64,000 bases of DNA from Epiperipatus broadwayi (GCA_028023455.1 JAQFVV010000258.1:1294501-1358500), one strand, 5' to 3'. Shown: positions 24,905-36,912, numbered from the stretch's first letter. Notes: generated from the letters alone by a model not told the origin. Made by a program: numbers and translations.

Positions 24905-25115
24905 TATTCATTATGAATAATCATACTGGGTTGACTTCCAGGATTATTTACCATAGTCAAGTAATCAGTTTCTTTGAATGTTCTTCTTTTCCATTGAACA
25001 TATGTTCATTGATAAATACATCACATACCTACTATCTCCTTTCTAACCATCAGTTTATGCTCTTGAAATTTCTTTTCAATAGAACAACTGGTCTCCTCAA
25101 TATATGTCCTTCCAT
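24905..25115 (-). pseudogene. Penelope-like GIY-YIG endonuclease fragment (left arm)
   Basis: The minus strand near 25110 reads RTYIEETSCSIEKKFQEHKL, matching the GIY-YIG motif YIGETS...LxEHK except that Glu replaces the Gly after Tyr-Ile. The frame is lost soon after. It is homologous to 25498-25740. Confidence 0.6.
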
Positions 25116-25319
25116 ATATACTTAGCATATATATTCAATCACACCAGAAACACAAATTATGGAATTATACTATCACTATAGAACATAGCAAAAAAAGTTC
25201 GTTCCAAATCAGTGATTTTGAAAAAGAAAAGGTCTAGAAAAAACTCTTATGAGTAATGGTTATCCATAGCTGCAAAAAGAAACATCAAAAGTAAAAAAAA
25301 AAACAATTATTGGTGTAGT

Positions 25320-25750
25320 AGTGAATCCATACATATCAGGAATATCAGACAAACAAAAAGAAAATATGAAATGAAAATAATAGAATAGCTTTTTGAAGCC
25401 ATACATACCATACTATGAGGAATTCTAATATCTACAATTAAACTTGAAATGCTGAAAAGCAAAAACTACAGTTGTGAAATATCATGGGAAGGTGAAAGTA
25501 TGTATATTGGTGAGACCAGTTGTTCCAATTAAAAGTAATTGCAAGAACACAAACTGATGATTAAAAAAGAGAAAACAGATGGGTCTAAAATAGTAGTCCA
25601 TGTTTGTACCAAAGAACATATTGTTCAATTGGGAAAATACAAAAACATTGGATAGAAAAGAAATGATACAAAGAAGATTATTCAAAAAAATGTGCTTACA
25701 TGACAATGGTAAATAATTCCATAGGTCAACCTAATGTAACTATGCATAAT
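25320..25750 (+). pseudogene. Penelope-like RT linker and GIY-YIG endonuclease fragment (right arm)
   Basis: VNPYISGISDKQKENMK at about 25325-25375 matches the conserved linker after the Penelope-like RT. SMYIGETSC at 25498-25524 is the GIY-YIG motif, followed past two stops by LQEHKLMIKK. The normal role is target DNA nicking during retrotransposition. The catalytic RT itself is absent, so this is a 5-prime truncated, stop-containing copy. Confidence 0.65.
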
Positions 25751-27010
25751 GTCTGGAAACCATTAATTAACTTTTCTCTTAGAAAAGAGTGAAGAAATCA
25801 GGAGAAACCTCATAGATAATTATATGAAATTTATACTGACTGTTTCCTCTGGCAGAATGATTTAGTTGGTTAAAGCATTACCTTAAGATTCAAATCCAAG
25901 AATCTAAACATACAAGTTTGTTTTTCATGCTAATACTGTTACTGGTCAAGCTAACAACAGCTGAAGAAGAGAATAATATCACTCGAAACATTGTGTATAT
26001 ACTAACTTGTATGCTATTACTAATAATTGAATATAATTGGAAAATTGAAATTAAGTTTAAAATTTTTCTAATACATTTAATATTTAATATTAGATGATGA
26101 AAATAGTCCAATACAATTAAGAAGAGTAATATTAAGAAGGGTGTACAACTAGGTGATTCCATATTTCTAAATCTTTTATACTTCAGTTTTATAAAAGGTA
26201 TTTTGTAGATTAAAATGGGTAGCTAAGAAAATAAAAGTAAATGAAGGATACTTAAGTCATCTACATTTTGCAGATGATGTAATTGTTTTTGCAAGTAATG
26301 CTTCAAAGTTTCAGGAAATATGACAAGAATTACCAGATGAAAGTAAGACTAAAGATATATGCTAAAAAAATCTAAAGTAATGTTTAATAGATATAAAAAT
26401 TGATAATTACAAATTAGAATGAATTAATATTTAAAAAATACCTTAATCAGATTATTAATATAGATAAAACATACTTGATGAAATTAATCATAGGATTAAA
26501 CTTGTATATAGTGTTTTTGGTATAAACAAGTTAAAAAGAAATATGCCTACAGGTTTGAAAAAATAAATTTTTAATAGATGTGTTTTATCAGTTCTTACTT
26601 ATGGATTTGAGACTTGGGGAGTTTTATAGAAAAGTAATTCAGAGACTTTATGCCTCTCAACAAAGTATGAAGACCACTCAACATCAACAAAGTATGAAGA
26701 GATGTATGTTAGGAATAACAAGAAATGATTAAAAAGGAAATATATGTGTAAAAGAACAAACATATCATTGATTTTTCATTGAAATAATTTTAAAAAACTG
26801 AAATAGAGCTGGGATAGAGATATTTCCAGAAGAGATGATAATAGATGAACAGTTTAAATCTTAAACTGGATCCCAATAGGTTGTAAAAAAACCTAGAAAA
26901 AGACCATGTGTGAGATAGAAAGATAAAATAAGATGGTTTGCTGGTGTGTTGTGGAAAAGAGAGGCTAGAATTAAAAGAAAAAAAGTTGAAAATGATGATG
27001 ATATAGTTAC

Positions 27011-28989
27011 AAATTATAATAGATAAAGAAAATGATTTCTACTTACATAGATGTCTGTTATAGGTTTTATAAAATTTTATCTTATAACCATTTACAAATT
27101 TCTTTACACTAATATAAATATCACATGTATATTGTTAACTTTTCCCCTTTCTTTTTTTTACAAAAAGCAGAGAACATTTCAGAGAAGCAGTAATATAACC
27201 AATAGTACTTCAAAATAAAACTCAATATACAATTTTAGAAATATTACCTTCTTCTGTATCGTGTGATTTTTAACACCTTCTTTAATCTTTCTCTGATTTA
27301 TAGGTAGATTTTAATCTTTCAATCTTCTGAATATACAATAGCTAAAAACATTTTTGAAAACATGACAGTTTAATTCCAGATAAGGATTCTTGAATAGACA
27401 AATTTTTCAATATTATTTATCATAGTAATGTCATGTTATAGGCTATGGGGATTGAAATGAATGCTCCAAGTTTCATAAAGCATACTAAAAATGTCCCTGT
27501 TGTGCATTGGTTAGCATGACTATCATGCTCATAACTTGGAATTTAATTCTATATGAAATTTAGGATTTTTTTAAAAAAAACAGTGGAGGATTTTTAATCA
27601 AACTTATAATTTTTCAAATAGCTGGCTTACAATTACCCAGATAAGCATCTAGTTATTGTTTGGAAAGTGGCTATTTAATCATATTTAATTAGAGGATAAA
27701 CTGTAATTTCTTATCATCCACCATTTAATGAATATTGTCTTCTCTCTTACTGTTTCTTAGTTTAGAAAAAGAAGACTCCATTATAAATGGATATTTACAT
27801 GCAGTTTTATGGTCATCTCATTTAAAATTGGATGTCAAAACTTTTAATAGTTTTAGCATTTAATTAAAGTCAAAATTATTAACTAATTAATATAAAGACG
27901 TGAATGTTATGTGATTACAATATTCTCATCTTATGGTAAACTCCTCATTAAGTAGTAAATAAAGTTATTAAATAAGAAATTAATACAATAAATACGCAGG
28001 AGTTTATATGAAATTTGAACATGTAGAGTGACAGAGTTGGACCATGATCCATAAACCATGAACTCCAGAGACTGTCTCTGTATCACTGAACTGGGCATGT
28101 CTCATGAATATCATGCATACCAAATACAATTAGACTGGCAAAAAATACATACAGATCATGCAGAAATCTATATAAGATAGTCAATGCATACTTTTAATGT
28201 GAAGACTTAACTAATAAAGAAAACCAGCCCTGAAAAAACCCTGAGAAACACAGAAATATTTTATATCATAACTTACTGAAAGTATTGATAATAGATAACC
28301 AAAAAACTTACTTTAGGCATTTTTAATAACGTGAAAGCTAAAACCTTTGAAGGATGCGCTTTAAACAAAATAAACTTAGGAAATAGTGGTATTACAATTA
28401 CAGTCACCACTCTATCATTCTAAATCAAATCGCTAGAGAGAAAAATCTGATCAGAAACTGAAATCCATGAGGGAAGTAACAAGACTCAATGATGTACATA
28501 AAGTCATAGAGACAGTCTTAATTCATCAGCATTCAATGTCAGCAATGATTCAAAAGTTTCATCAGAGCTGCTGATAATTTTCTGTACAAGATTGTCTTTA
28601 ATCATTCTAACTAGTAGCTCAATGAAGATAAAAGTTAATATAGAATTAATGATAAGATATGGGTTAGAAATAGTATGAAAAAAACATAGTTAAGGGCATG
28701 AATAAATTTCAAAATATTGTAATTGTATGAACTGGAAATGAAAATAAAATACAGTACCATAAATACACTCACTATCTATCACCAAATTTGATTAAAGAAA
28801 TAAATTCAGAGGATATGAAAGATAAAAAAAAATCTTCTGAGAAGACATAATTCCAAATATGTCAACACAAGAGAAGAACACTCACCTAAGAAAAGAAATG
28901 AACCAGAATTGAATCAATAAGCTAGGAGAATTAAGAAATTATCAAAATATTTAGAAGAATATATAATAAACTTCAGCTGCAGAAAGAGA
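27011..28989. other. unassigned DNA with a tRNA-like patch
   Basis: Near 27497-27550 the plus strand reads GTTGTGCATTGGTTAGCATG (D-arm-like), then a weak B-box match (TTGGAATTTAATTC), suggesting a decayed tRNA-derived SINE. The remainder shows no supported gene or repeat. Confidence 0.35.
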
Positions 28990-29539
28990 TGTGCTGTTAA
29001 CTGAAAGTAGACCCTTTGATTCCTCTTGGCGACCTTAAAAGAACTAAGCAGAGGAAATTCCTAATGTCCACTCAATATGTTCTTGTCATTGCATCTGTTA
29101 TTCCTATATAATTGTTCATATGATATACATATGTGGATGGGTTTCTGACTAACATGCATTATCCAGCATGGTAAGTTATTAGCTTTTTACTTCTGAGTTT
29201 AAGATAATCTTCTCAGTTGCCTGATAGCTCTTAACTGAAAAATCAATTTAGTTTTTTTAAAGGCAGAATAAATATGTTTAAAGGTTTTTTTCTAATAGAT
29301 ATTGACAATTATGACAGACAAAAATAAATCATGTCATTTTATTTCTATGAAGTTGTAAAATCACCAGCCAAGACAGCAGTTGATGGCTAAAGGTAGAGGG
29401 TGCTAAGAATCTTCTTATTGTGGATGCAGGCTGCCAGATGATGATTACTTTTTATTTAGATACTTACAATTGCAGATAACTTTCAAGTGAAGGAAAATTA
29501 TAAGAATTGAAAAAAGAATTCTCTAATATTAAATGAAAC

Positions 29540-29835
29540 ATGATTGGACTTTGTGAAGTTAGAAGAAAAGGTGAAGAGACAATTATTTTAAAAAGTGGAT
29601 ATGTACAAAGACACAAACATTGGAAGTACACTGTAATAGGAGTCATTATAAATAAAAAGTGGAAGAACAACATTATCAAGATGGATGGTATATCAGGTAG
29701 AATGGGAAGATTAGTTATTCAACTTAATATCAGATATCAAATGTAGATAATTCAGGTTTATGCCCCAACAAGTTCTCATTGTCATGTTGAAATAGAGGAT
29801 TTTTATATGAATGTACAAAAATATTTTGATCAGAT
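29540..29835 (+). pseudogene. RTE AP-endonuclease-like domain fragment
   Basis: MIGLCEVRRKGEETIILKSG begins the domain, followed by VIGVIINKKWKNNI and IQVYAPTSSH, the order of conserved blocks in APE-type endonucleases of RTE elements (LSE-x-R; GVG-x-I-x-NK; YAPT). It nicks target DNA in intact elements. The frame is broken near 29748 and cut off by the insertion at 29836. Confidence 0.65.
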
Positions 29836-30331
29836 GGTTGTTTTCTCATCCCTGGTGTTCGCCGTGGGATGGTGTTGATGCTAATCAAAAACATATACAT
29901 ATAACGATTCCGGGCCAGACCTGTATGATTGATTTGATATAAAAAGATCTGATTTATTAGATTTGTAATAAAATATTCTAGTAACTAATACTTTTATATG
30001 ATGTTAGTCTTTCATTTTTGTAAATGTTTATTAATCTTATATTGTTTTTTAGTTTGTGTGTGTGTCTTTAAAGTTACGGTGTTTTTCAATTTTTTTTTTT
30101 TACTTGATGTGTGTCTTTTTAAAGTTACGGTATTTTTTTCAAAAGTAAATCAATAATTTTATTAAAAAGCAATATGTAAACAAGACATTTATTTATTTAT
30201 TTATTTTTATTAATATTATAGATTAAAAAGCAATATGTAATTCTAAATCTATAAAAAGTAATGTAATTTAGACATAATTTACTATTATGATTTTGTGTGT
30301 GTTTTAATGATACACATACATCACTACAAAT

Positions 30332-30389
30332 GGAAAATAATTCATGGCAACAACTCAAAAGGAAAATAATTCATGGCAACAACTCAAAA
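30332..30389 (+). repeat. 29-bp tandem duplication
   Basis: Two perfect adjacent copies of a 29-bp unit starting GGAAAATAATTCATGG, followed by a partial third (GGAAAATAA). Confidence 0.9.
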
Positions 30390-30433
30390 GGAAAATAAAC
30401 CCTCCCAAATATTTAATTAAATGATTCTATGTT

Positions 30434-30466
30434 AAGTTCGAAGACTAACAAATAATCTTCGAACTT
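30434..30466 (+). repeat. perfect 11-bp hairpin followed by purine tract
   Basis: AAGTTCGAAGA and TCTTCGAACTT flank an 11-nt loop. GGGGGAAG (30467-30474) follows, then TGTTATTTAGG at 30478. Hairpin, purine run and TGTTA together resemble the 3-prime end and LTR start of a Copia-type element, but no second LTR or pol was found. Confidence 0.5.
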
Positions 30467-32365
30467 GGGGGAAGTATTGTTATTTAGGTGTCTAATTAAA
30501 ATACACACAAAATAATAATAGTAAATGTTGTAAATGGGGATTTAATATTGAATCGTATGTACGTGTATCAATTGTCGCATATACATATGCAAGTTATATA
30601 TATACGTGAAAATAAATAAAAAATACTTCATTAATTTAAAATCATCTTAGACTTTAATAGCTGTGTTATTTTGTAAAACAGCAAAACAAAAACAAATCCT
30701 TTTAGATAGGAAGGTTAATTAACGAAGGAACTTTGCAGATCAACTAGATGAATAAGTAATTAAAAAGTAATCAGGCTGCAAAAGGGGTAATCAATCAAAG
30801 TAAAACATAAGTCTAAATCTGCTTCTGCAAGTAAACTGGGAGGGATTGATCCAACCAGGACGGATGGATGGTCAAGATTTGACCAATCAAATCCAGAAAA
30901 ATCAGAACTGGTGAAATGAGTGTAAGTGTAAAGCATCAGCAAACTGGGAGTTCTACCCGATGCAGATGAACTGTGAAAGGCGCTGAACATCTCTGATTTA
31001 GCGCAGTAGCGGACTGCTGGCCTCCGAACGTCCAACAGTCAGCATAATAGGGACTATAAAGTAGGTTGCATAGATCTTTATTCTTCTTATTTTGGTATAC
31101 CTTCAGGTTTTGTTGATCTAAATATATAATGATTGTTTTAATGTATTTGTGTAATATGTAGATATTAGCGTATTGTAATTAAATCTGCTTTTCTTATTTT
31201 CTTATTCTACCAGTGTTAGTCTCAGGGATTATGATTCTTGTATGCATATATAGGCAGGGAAGGATTGTTCACCAGTGAGTATTATATATAACTGGTGGAG
31301 ATAACAGATTTTTATTAGCATGAATTCGCATTTCCTCATCACAAGGACACTTTTTCTGCTTCAACAGGATATTTTTATTTTTGAAAATATGCCACAGTGC
31401 TGGCTTCAGTTGATGGCAATTGCCAAAGCTTCAAATACTCCCATGTTAGAGGCGGTGGCCATCTTACTTGTTATTGAACGAATTCTCGCGAGAACATCTA
31501 TTTGTCGTGTGATTGTCAAATAAATGCTGGTGTGTACCCTTTCAAATAACTTTTTGAGGGTTACACATTCCTCATGGAAGCTTCACGTCATTATTAATAA
31601 ACTTACAACACTAAAGTAAGTTACATCATATTAAAAAAAAATATGTCTAATCAAATTTTAAAAAACTACGACTGGCTCAAATACACAAACTCTCACACGA
31701 AACTACAGAGATAATATATTCGAAGATTACGATAAAATGAATAACAAAATCAACTATGGCAGCCAATAAAGGCATTTCTCTTTGCTTTTAGCATAGAAAA
31801 AAAAGCCATAACTGGCAGCCATCGTTGGAAACTCTTTCTGTGTTTTATCATAAAAAAAAGTCTCTGGGTTGGCTTCTGTCGCCGCCCAACATAACATGAG
31901 GACTCTTTTTCTGCATTTATAGCGTAGAAAATTTCCTCTTTTGTTGGGTGAATGCCAGTGAAATGGTATATTTCTAGGAATTGACCTAAAAATAGCAACA
32001 TCTCAAGGCGAACACCAGGGATGAGTAAACAACTGATCAGATCAAACAACATTTTTAAATTGTCATGGAAGACTTTGATAAAAATGCTGTAGATAAATTT
32101 GGTTATGGTAATAGAAATGAAAGAGAACATACTTGTGGAATTTGCAGAAAATTCTTTATTTGAATAAAATGTTAATGAAAATGAACATGGAAGCATCCAA
32201 ATGAAAGTACAGCAGAAATGGATTACATTTTGACTAAAAAAGAAAATATGTATTTCAAGCTTGTAATGTTCTTAATAAATTCAACACAGGAAGTGATCAT
32301 CATTAGTGAACTGTAAAATACATGTTAATGCAAAACTAAAGAGACAAAAATTATTTTAAAGAGCA

Positions 32366-32683
32366 TTGACAGTTGATGTTCCTAATCTTCAGAAACATTC
32401 CAATGAATTTCAACTAGAACTTCAAAATTGTTTTCAATTATTAGCAGATTTTGAACATGATTCAGATTTGAATGAAACCAATAGAAAGATGACCAATCCA
32501 CTTTTAAAAACTGCAAAAAAACAGCAATTGACTAATAAAATTTCTACTGAAACAATACCATTTATGAATGAAAGAAGGAATGTGAAAATATATAAAAGTG
32601 ATACTTTAAGAAGGATTGAATATCTTGAATTTTGTAAAATAGTATGAAAAAGAGTTGATAATGATATAAGAAAGTATAATTGT
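32366..32683 (+). pseudogene. RTE linker region between endonuclease and RT
   Basis: TVDVPNLQKHSNEFQLELQN and following residues align with TVDIPNLRKHFNEFKLELAN in the copy read from about 59010 on the minus strand. The 93-codon frame stops at 32646, and the element is cut at 32683 by the LTR-like insertion. Confidence 0.65.
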
Positions 32684-34723
32684 ACAACGATTGAAATGAA
32701 AGTGAAGATCGAATCTAACCACAAAAACAAAATCTGCAACTACCAGGGCGCCATCTAGGCATTTGAGCCTAGAAAAATTTATAAAGTAGGCAGATACGCG
32801 CTGTTAAGATTCCACTTTATTTAAATATTCCAATCATTAGCCCAAGTCACTAGCTCAGCAGAGACGCAGAGATAAAAATCTATATCTTAATTTATATCTT
32901 AAATATCAATAAATAAAAGCCACTGCCAGAAATTAACACATAAAAATATTTATTTACGCACATATAAAATAACATTTAAATTTTGAGGAATAAGTTTAAC
33001 ATTTTAGATTTTTATATTAACTTTTAATTTTACATTTAACTAAGTTTCAATGAGTCTAATATTTTATTTAGATAGTCAAGTATGAATAGACTACATAGAT
33101 CTGCATTTGAAAAGAAAATATTCTTCCCTGATTTAACCTTAAGCAACAAATTTCGCAATCAACTGGCGCCAATCCATCTGATACATTCATGTATTCAATG
33201 TAGCATGATACGACAACACAAAATACTATACTGTCAGGAATGGACATCTGAACAGTAAGTAGAATTAGAGAAGACATTGACTCTCCACCAACAGGAATGT
33301 TACATCTGTTGGCAAGTAGAACAATAAACAAAAAACTCCATAGGAATGGACTGCAGTCTTCTGCCGACTTACAAACCCATCCATAGGCAAACAGAAGGTG
33401 TGTGGCGTATATATGCAATCCTGCCCGAAGCGGATCTCATACTACATCTACTAATTACACAAATATATCCAATCCATTGAGCCAATTCAACTACAAAACG
33501 AATAACCTAAGATTACCCTCCCTTAATATAACTTTACAAAACTATATAGCCATTCATGCCCGACTTAAATTTAACATTTAGATACATTCGCACAAATGCA
33601 TTTTATAAAATTTGTTTTAAAATGTTGAGTACAGATCAGCTGCACAGATTCCACGGTCAAAAGCATTCCAAATTAAACACAACCGATCAAAATACAAAGT
33701 CATCGATAAACGTCACTTGCATAGGGAATATACAAATCCCATTAGCATTCATCATAAGATGCTTGCAGTGATATCGTTGACATATATTCTAATCGAATGT
33801 GAAAACCACAACATTATCAACCGCTAACGAATCTATGCAACGTCTATACCCAACTTTAAATTCCCTCATTTAAAATTTAAACAACAAATAATTTATACAA
33901 TAAGAGAAAAAAAAAATGGAAATGATTTTTATCAATCGGAAAACATATAAAATTAAACATTATTAATTGATTTTAACCTTAAAAGTCATATAGAAGTTCA
34001 TAAGCTTGAACGAAAGTTCTTAGTTATTTTTAAATTTAGAGTTCATGTCAATATAGCTTACAGTAGAAGAGTCCAGGTTCCTGTTTTTTAATTCCCGCGA
34101 CGTCTCCATTGGAAGATAACGTTCTGGAGGTAGCATTAGCTGGTTCCATTCTTGTATCACAGTCTTTTCATTTTATATTTTTTTTAAAACAAAAAAAATG
34201 AGAGAGAACGGCAAGTGCGTCTTACCGTTCTCATCAAATCAAGTCCGAAAAAACTGTCTGGAACTCAATATTTCTCTTTTTATAGTCAATCTCCAGATTG
34301 ACTGAACAAAGACGTCACTAATCCAAATTTTCGTTCGGGTCCGGGCTGAGGCTTGGTGCTTCCATTGGTCAAGCTAATTTCTTTTTATTTTCTTATCTAT
34401 CTTTCATCAGATCATTTTAATTATACAAGAGCCCAAAGCTAGCTTGCTTTTCAAACAACTTATATACAATCATTTCCATTTACAGATTACATTAATTAAT
34501 ACCTGCTTTTATTTTTAAATCTTGTACTTTTTTATAAAAAAAAGTATGTTCAAATACTTATTTGTTTTTTTTAAAAAAAAATATTTTTAAAGTTTGGCCT
34601 CTGTGCGAATGTATATACGTTTAACAAACATTTTAATTTTAGCGTTTAGTTTTTTACTTTTATTTGCGAACTTTTAAGTTTTTATTTTAAATTAATGTAA
34701 CGACATATTTATATATCTTTACA
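32684..34723 (-). mobile_element. 2.04-kb LTR-like element, copy X
   Basis: Bounded by a 5-bp duplication ATTGT (32679-32683 and 34724-34728) inside the RTE element. On the minus strand it starts TGTAAAGATATAT and ends CGTTGT. It is an inverted, diverged copy of 45897-47994. Both contain a promoter-like block (CCAAT box, then TATAAAAA about 75-85 bp later; here near 34364 and 34284 in reverse), an AATAAA signal near the far end, and TGGCGCCC about 75 nt before the end. No coding capacity. A solo LTR of a long-LTR retrotransposon fits best, though the ends are not canonical TG...CA. Confidence 0.6.
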
Positions 34724-34841
34724 ATTGTGAACTAACAAAAAAATGTTATAATAGAGAATAAAAGTCTCAATAGTGTAAAACAACATGTTGGTATTGATAA
34801 GAAACTTATTTTTGCAATAAGAAAAAAGATGAAATTAAGAG

Positions 34842-36596
34842 AGAAGACATCATGAAATGTGTAGAAGAGTTCTATCAAGAATTATACAGCAATAAAGAAC
34901 AAGAAAAAATATCTCTTACAACTACTATATCTTCTGAATTCATGAAGACTTTAAATGAAATGAGACATGCAATTGAATTTATGAAGAAGGTAAAAACTTC
35001 AAGTAATAATGGAATTATAATCAATATCTTGAAAAAAGCAGGTGAAGAAATAGAAATTTTTTTGACAATATATCAGATGATTGGAAAACTGCAATATTAA
35101 TATTAATGTTTTTAAAAGGTGATAAAGAAGATATTAGAAATTACAGACTTATAAAAGTTTTATCAGTTCTATACAAAATTTTTGCCAAAATAATTACAAC
35201 TCGTCAAGGGAAAACTTTGGATTTTAACAACCAAAAAAAAAAACAAAAACAAGCTGGATTTAAAAATGCTTTTAGTTCAGTGGATCATATTCAAGTATTA
35301 AGAGAAGTTATAGAAATAACCAATGAATATGAGTTATTATGTTATTGATTTGTAGATTATGAAAAGGCATTTGATTCTAGAAGCATTTTTTCAGTGATTA
35401 AAGCATTAGATCATCAATATATAAATCTAGGACAGGGGTCCCAAACCCTATGCCCGCGGGCACCATGGCACCCACAGACCATTTTATGTGTGCCCGCCAC
35501 TATCCAAACACGATAAAAAAGTATTTATCTGATACAAATAAATTTAATTTTTAAAATTTCTTATACATTATTGTATTATATTGTAATCAAATTGTAGGGC
35601 ATACTATACTTTTTATAGCGTAAAAATATAAACGTTAATTATATGTTAAAATTTTATTTTTGAAATAAATATTTTTTTGTACATTATGAGTATTATTAAC
35701 AATATCCAACTATAAATTTACATTGAAAAAATAAATGATGCCCGCCACCTGGTTGAAAAAATAAATGGGGCCTGCCACCTGGCTGGTATTATAGAATGTG
35801 CTCTTAAGTGCAAAAAGGTTGGGGACCCCTGACCTAGTATATTGTCATATTCTGAAGAATCTTTATAGAAATGCAAGATCAACAATTAGACTATGTAATG
35901 ATACTAGGAAGGTTAACATTGAGAAGAGTGTAAGACAGGGTGACTCCATATCACCAAAACGTTTTACAGCTGTGTTGCAAGAAGTATTTTGTGGATTAAA
36001 ATGGGAAACTAAAGGAATAAAAGGAAATGGTGATTATTTAAGTCATTTAGATTTTGCTGATGATGTAATAGTTTTTGTAAATAATGCCTTAGAGCTTCAG
36101 AAAATGTTGCAAGAATTACCAAATGAAAATATCAAAATATCACATGATTACTATTTCATATGCTTACACAGGATGTTAATAACAAAGGCACTAAAGTAGG
36201 GATAGTATGCTATTGTCAAATGAAAATAAAAAATAGGATCAAAGGTAAATGTTAAAAAAATTAAAGTATTGTTCAATGAATATTTTCCAAAGATGAATAT
36301 AAAGATTGATAATAATGAGTTAGAAGTTAATAGCTACAAATATCTTGGGCAGATTATTACAACAAATGGAAACATAATGGATGAAATTAACCTTAGAATT
36401 AAACTTGGATGGAATATAACAATATTAAAAATGAAATATGTCTATGTATTTGAAAATGAAGGTTTTTTTAATAAATGTGTTTTACCAGTTCTTACTTATG
36501 GATTTATGAGACTTGGACATTTAATAGAAGAGCAATACAGAGACTTCAGACCACTCAATGAAGTATGGAGAGTTTCATGTTAGGAGTTACAAAAAG
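34842..36596 (+). pseudogene. RTE reverse transcriptase, interrupted by hAT-like insertion
   Basis: Recognisable blocks: KCVEEFYQELYSNKEQ and MRHAIEFMKKVKTSSNNGI (34855-35020); FLKGDKEDIRNYRLIKVLSV (35107-35165; RT motif of the KGD...NYR type); QAGFKNAFSSVDHIQVLRE (35250-35310); VRQGDSISPKRFTAVLQEV (35931-35988); and DFADDVIVF (36050-36076), with the catalytic Asp pair as FADD. VLPVLTYGFMRLG follows near 36485. The RT copies element RNA at the nicked target in intact elements. Stops, frameshifts and the 399-bp insert at 35433 inactivate it. Confidence 0.75.
35433..35831. mobile_element. hAT-like nonautonomous element, 399 bp
   Basis: Terminal inverted repeats CAGGGGTCCCAAACC and GGTTGGGGACCCCTG. 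Flanking 8-mers ATCTAGGA and ACCTAGTA match at 6 of 8 positions, the expected 8-bp duplication after drift. Internal GCCCGCCAC repeats are typical of this widespread short hAT family. No transposase. Confidence 0.8.
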
Positions 36597-36890
36597 TGAT
36601 CAAAAAGTAAATACATGGGTAAGAGCACAAACAGGCATTACTGACATCATTAAAGAATTAAGAGACTGAAATGAAGTTGGTCTGCATATTGCTAGAAGAG
36701 ATGATAATAACAGTTGAAATCTTACTTGGATTCCGAGATATTGTAAGAAGAACTAGAAAGATACCACATGTGAGATGGATGGATGAAATAAGGGTGCTGG
36801 GATGATGTGGAAAAGAGAGCCTAAACATCGTAGAAGGTGGATTGAATTTGGAGAGACCTTTATCCTGCAATGGATCAATAGTGGCTGAAA

Positions 36891-36912
36891 ATGATGATGA
36901 TGATGATGATAA
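36891..36912 (+). repeat. GAT-repeat tail of RTE element
   Basis: Tandem ATG/GAT trinucleotides end the element directly after the WKREPKHRRRW-type C-terminal region, as expected for RTE 3-prime ends. Confidence 0.8.

Larger units (their letters stand above)
24528..26127. mobile_element. head-to-head pair of Penelope-like elements (GIY-YIG type)
   Basis: A long imperfect inverted repeat: left arm about 24570-25130 (minus sense), right arm about 25490-26085 (plus sense), with about 350 bp between. Each arm, read outward, carries a GIY-YIG endonuclease region, then a tRNA-like segment, then a tail with GAAGAAG, a CGAAAC-type block and AAATAAAGTTTAAA. The centre on the plus strand encodes VNPYISGISDKQKENMK, the RT-to-GIY-YIG linker motif of Penelope-like elements. 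Inverted and tandem copies are common in this class. It interrupts the RTE element; exact target-site duplication is unclear. Confidence 0.7.
22520..27010 (+). mobile_element. RTE-clade retrotransposon, decayed, split by a Penelope-like insertion
   Basis: The 5-prime part (about 22520-24527) and 3-prime part (about 26128-27010) are colinear with the RTE copies at 29-37 kb and 58-60 kb. In order: 5-prime UTR; endonuclease region (VKIIHIYAPNK near 22985); linker; RT region (LHFADDVIVFA at about 26262, the RT catalytic YxDD-type motif as FADD); and a C-terminal region with LGITRND and VLWKREARIK. It ends in a short GATGATGAT tail near 26990, the tandem-trinucleotide end typical of RTE elements. 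Frames are broken many times. The reading frame resumes after the insertion at GTGTACAACTAGGTGATTCC, which aligns with 35928-35948. Confidence 0.7.
29836..32033. mobile_element. 2.2-kb TIR element with 9-bp target-site duplication (Mutator-like?)
   Basis: Flanked by TGATCAGAT at 29827-29835 and 32034-32042. Termini are inverted: GGTTGTTTTCTCATCCCTGG on the left and GTTGTTTACTCATCCCTGG on the right in reverse complement, continuing as TGTTCGCC (about 27 bp). A 9-bp duplication suits Mutator-like and some other DNA transposons. No transposase is recognisable: ORFs at 30760-31035 and 31750-32196 (minus) have no known motif. Internally it holds a 29-bp tandem duplication, a hairpin with purine run, and a block near 30760-31060 richer in G+C with CTATAAAG near 31055. 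Confidence 0.6.
28990..36912 (+). mobile_element. RTE-clade retrotransposon interrupted by three insertions
   Basis: Four collinear segments of one element: about 28990-29835 (5-prime UTR and endonuclease), 32034-32683 (linker), 34724-35432 (RT N-terminal part) and 35832-36912 (RT catalytic and C-terminal part, GAT-repeat tail). Each break is explained by an inserted element flanked by a duplication of target bases (TGATCAGAT, ATTGT, and an imperfect 8-mer). Removing the inserts gives a length of about 3.3 kb, normal for RTE. Order and content match the minus-strand copy at 58256-60150. Stops and frameshifts occur throughout. Confidence 0.8.

Noticed and set aside
31482-31493. TTCTCGCGAGAA palindrome as a promoter element
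   Set aside because: It matches a known promoter palindrome but lies inside a transposon with no associated gene; chance cannot be excluded.
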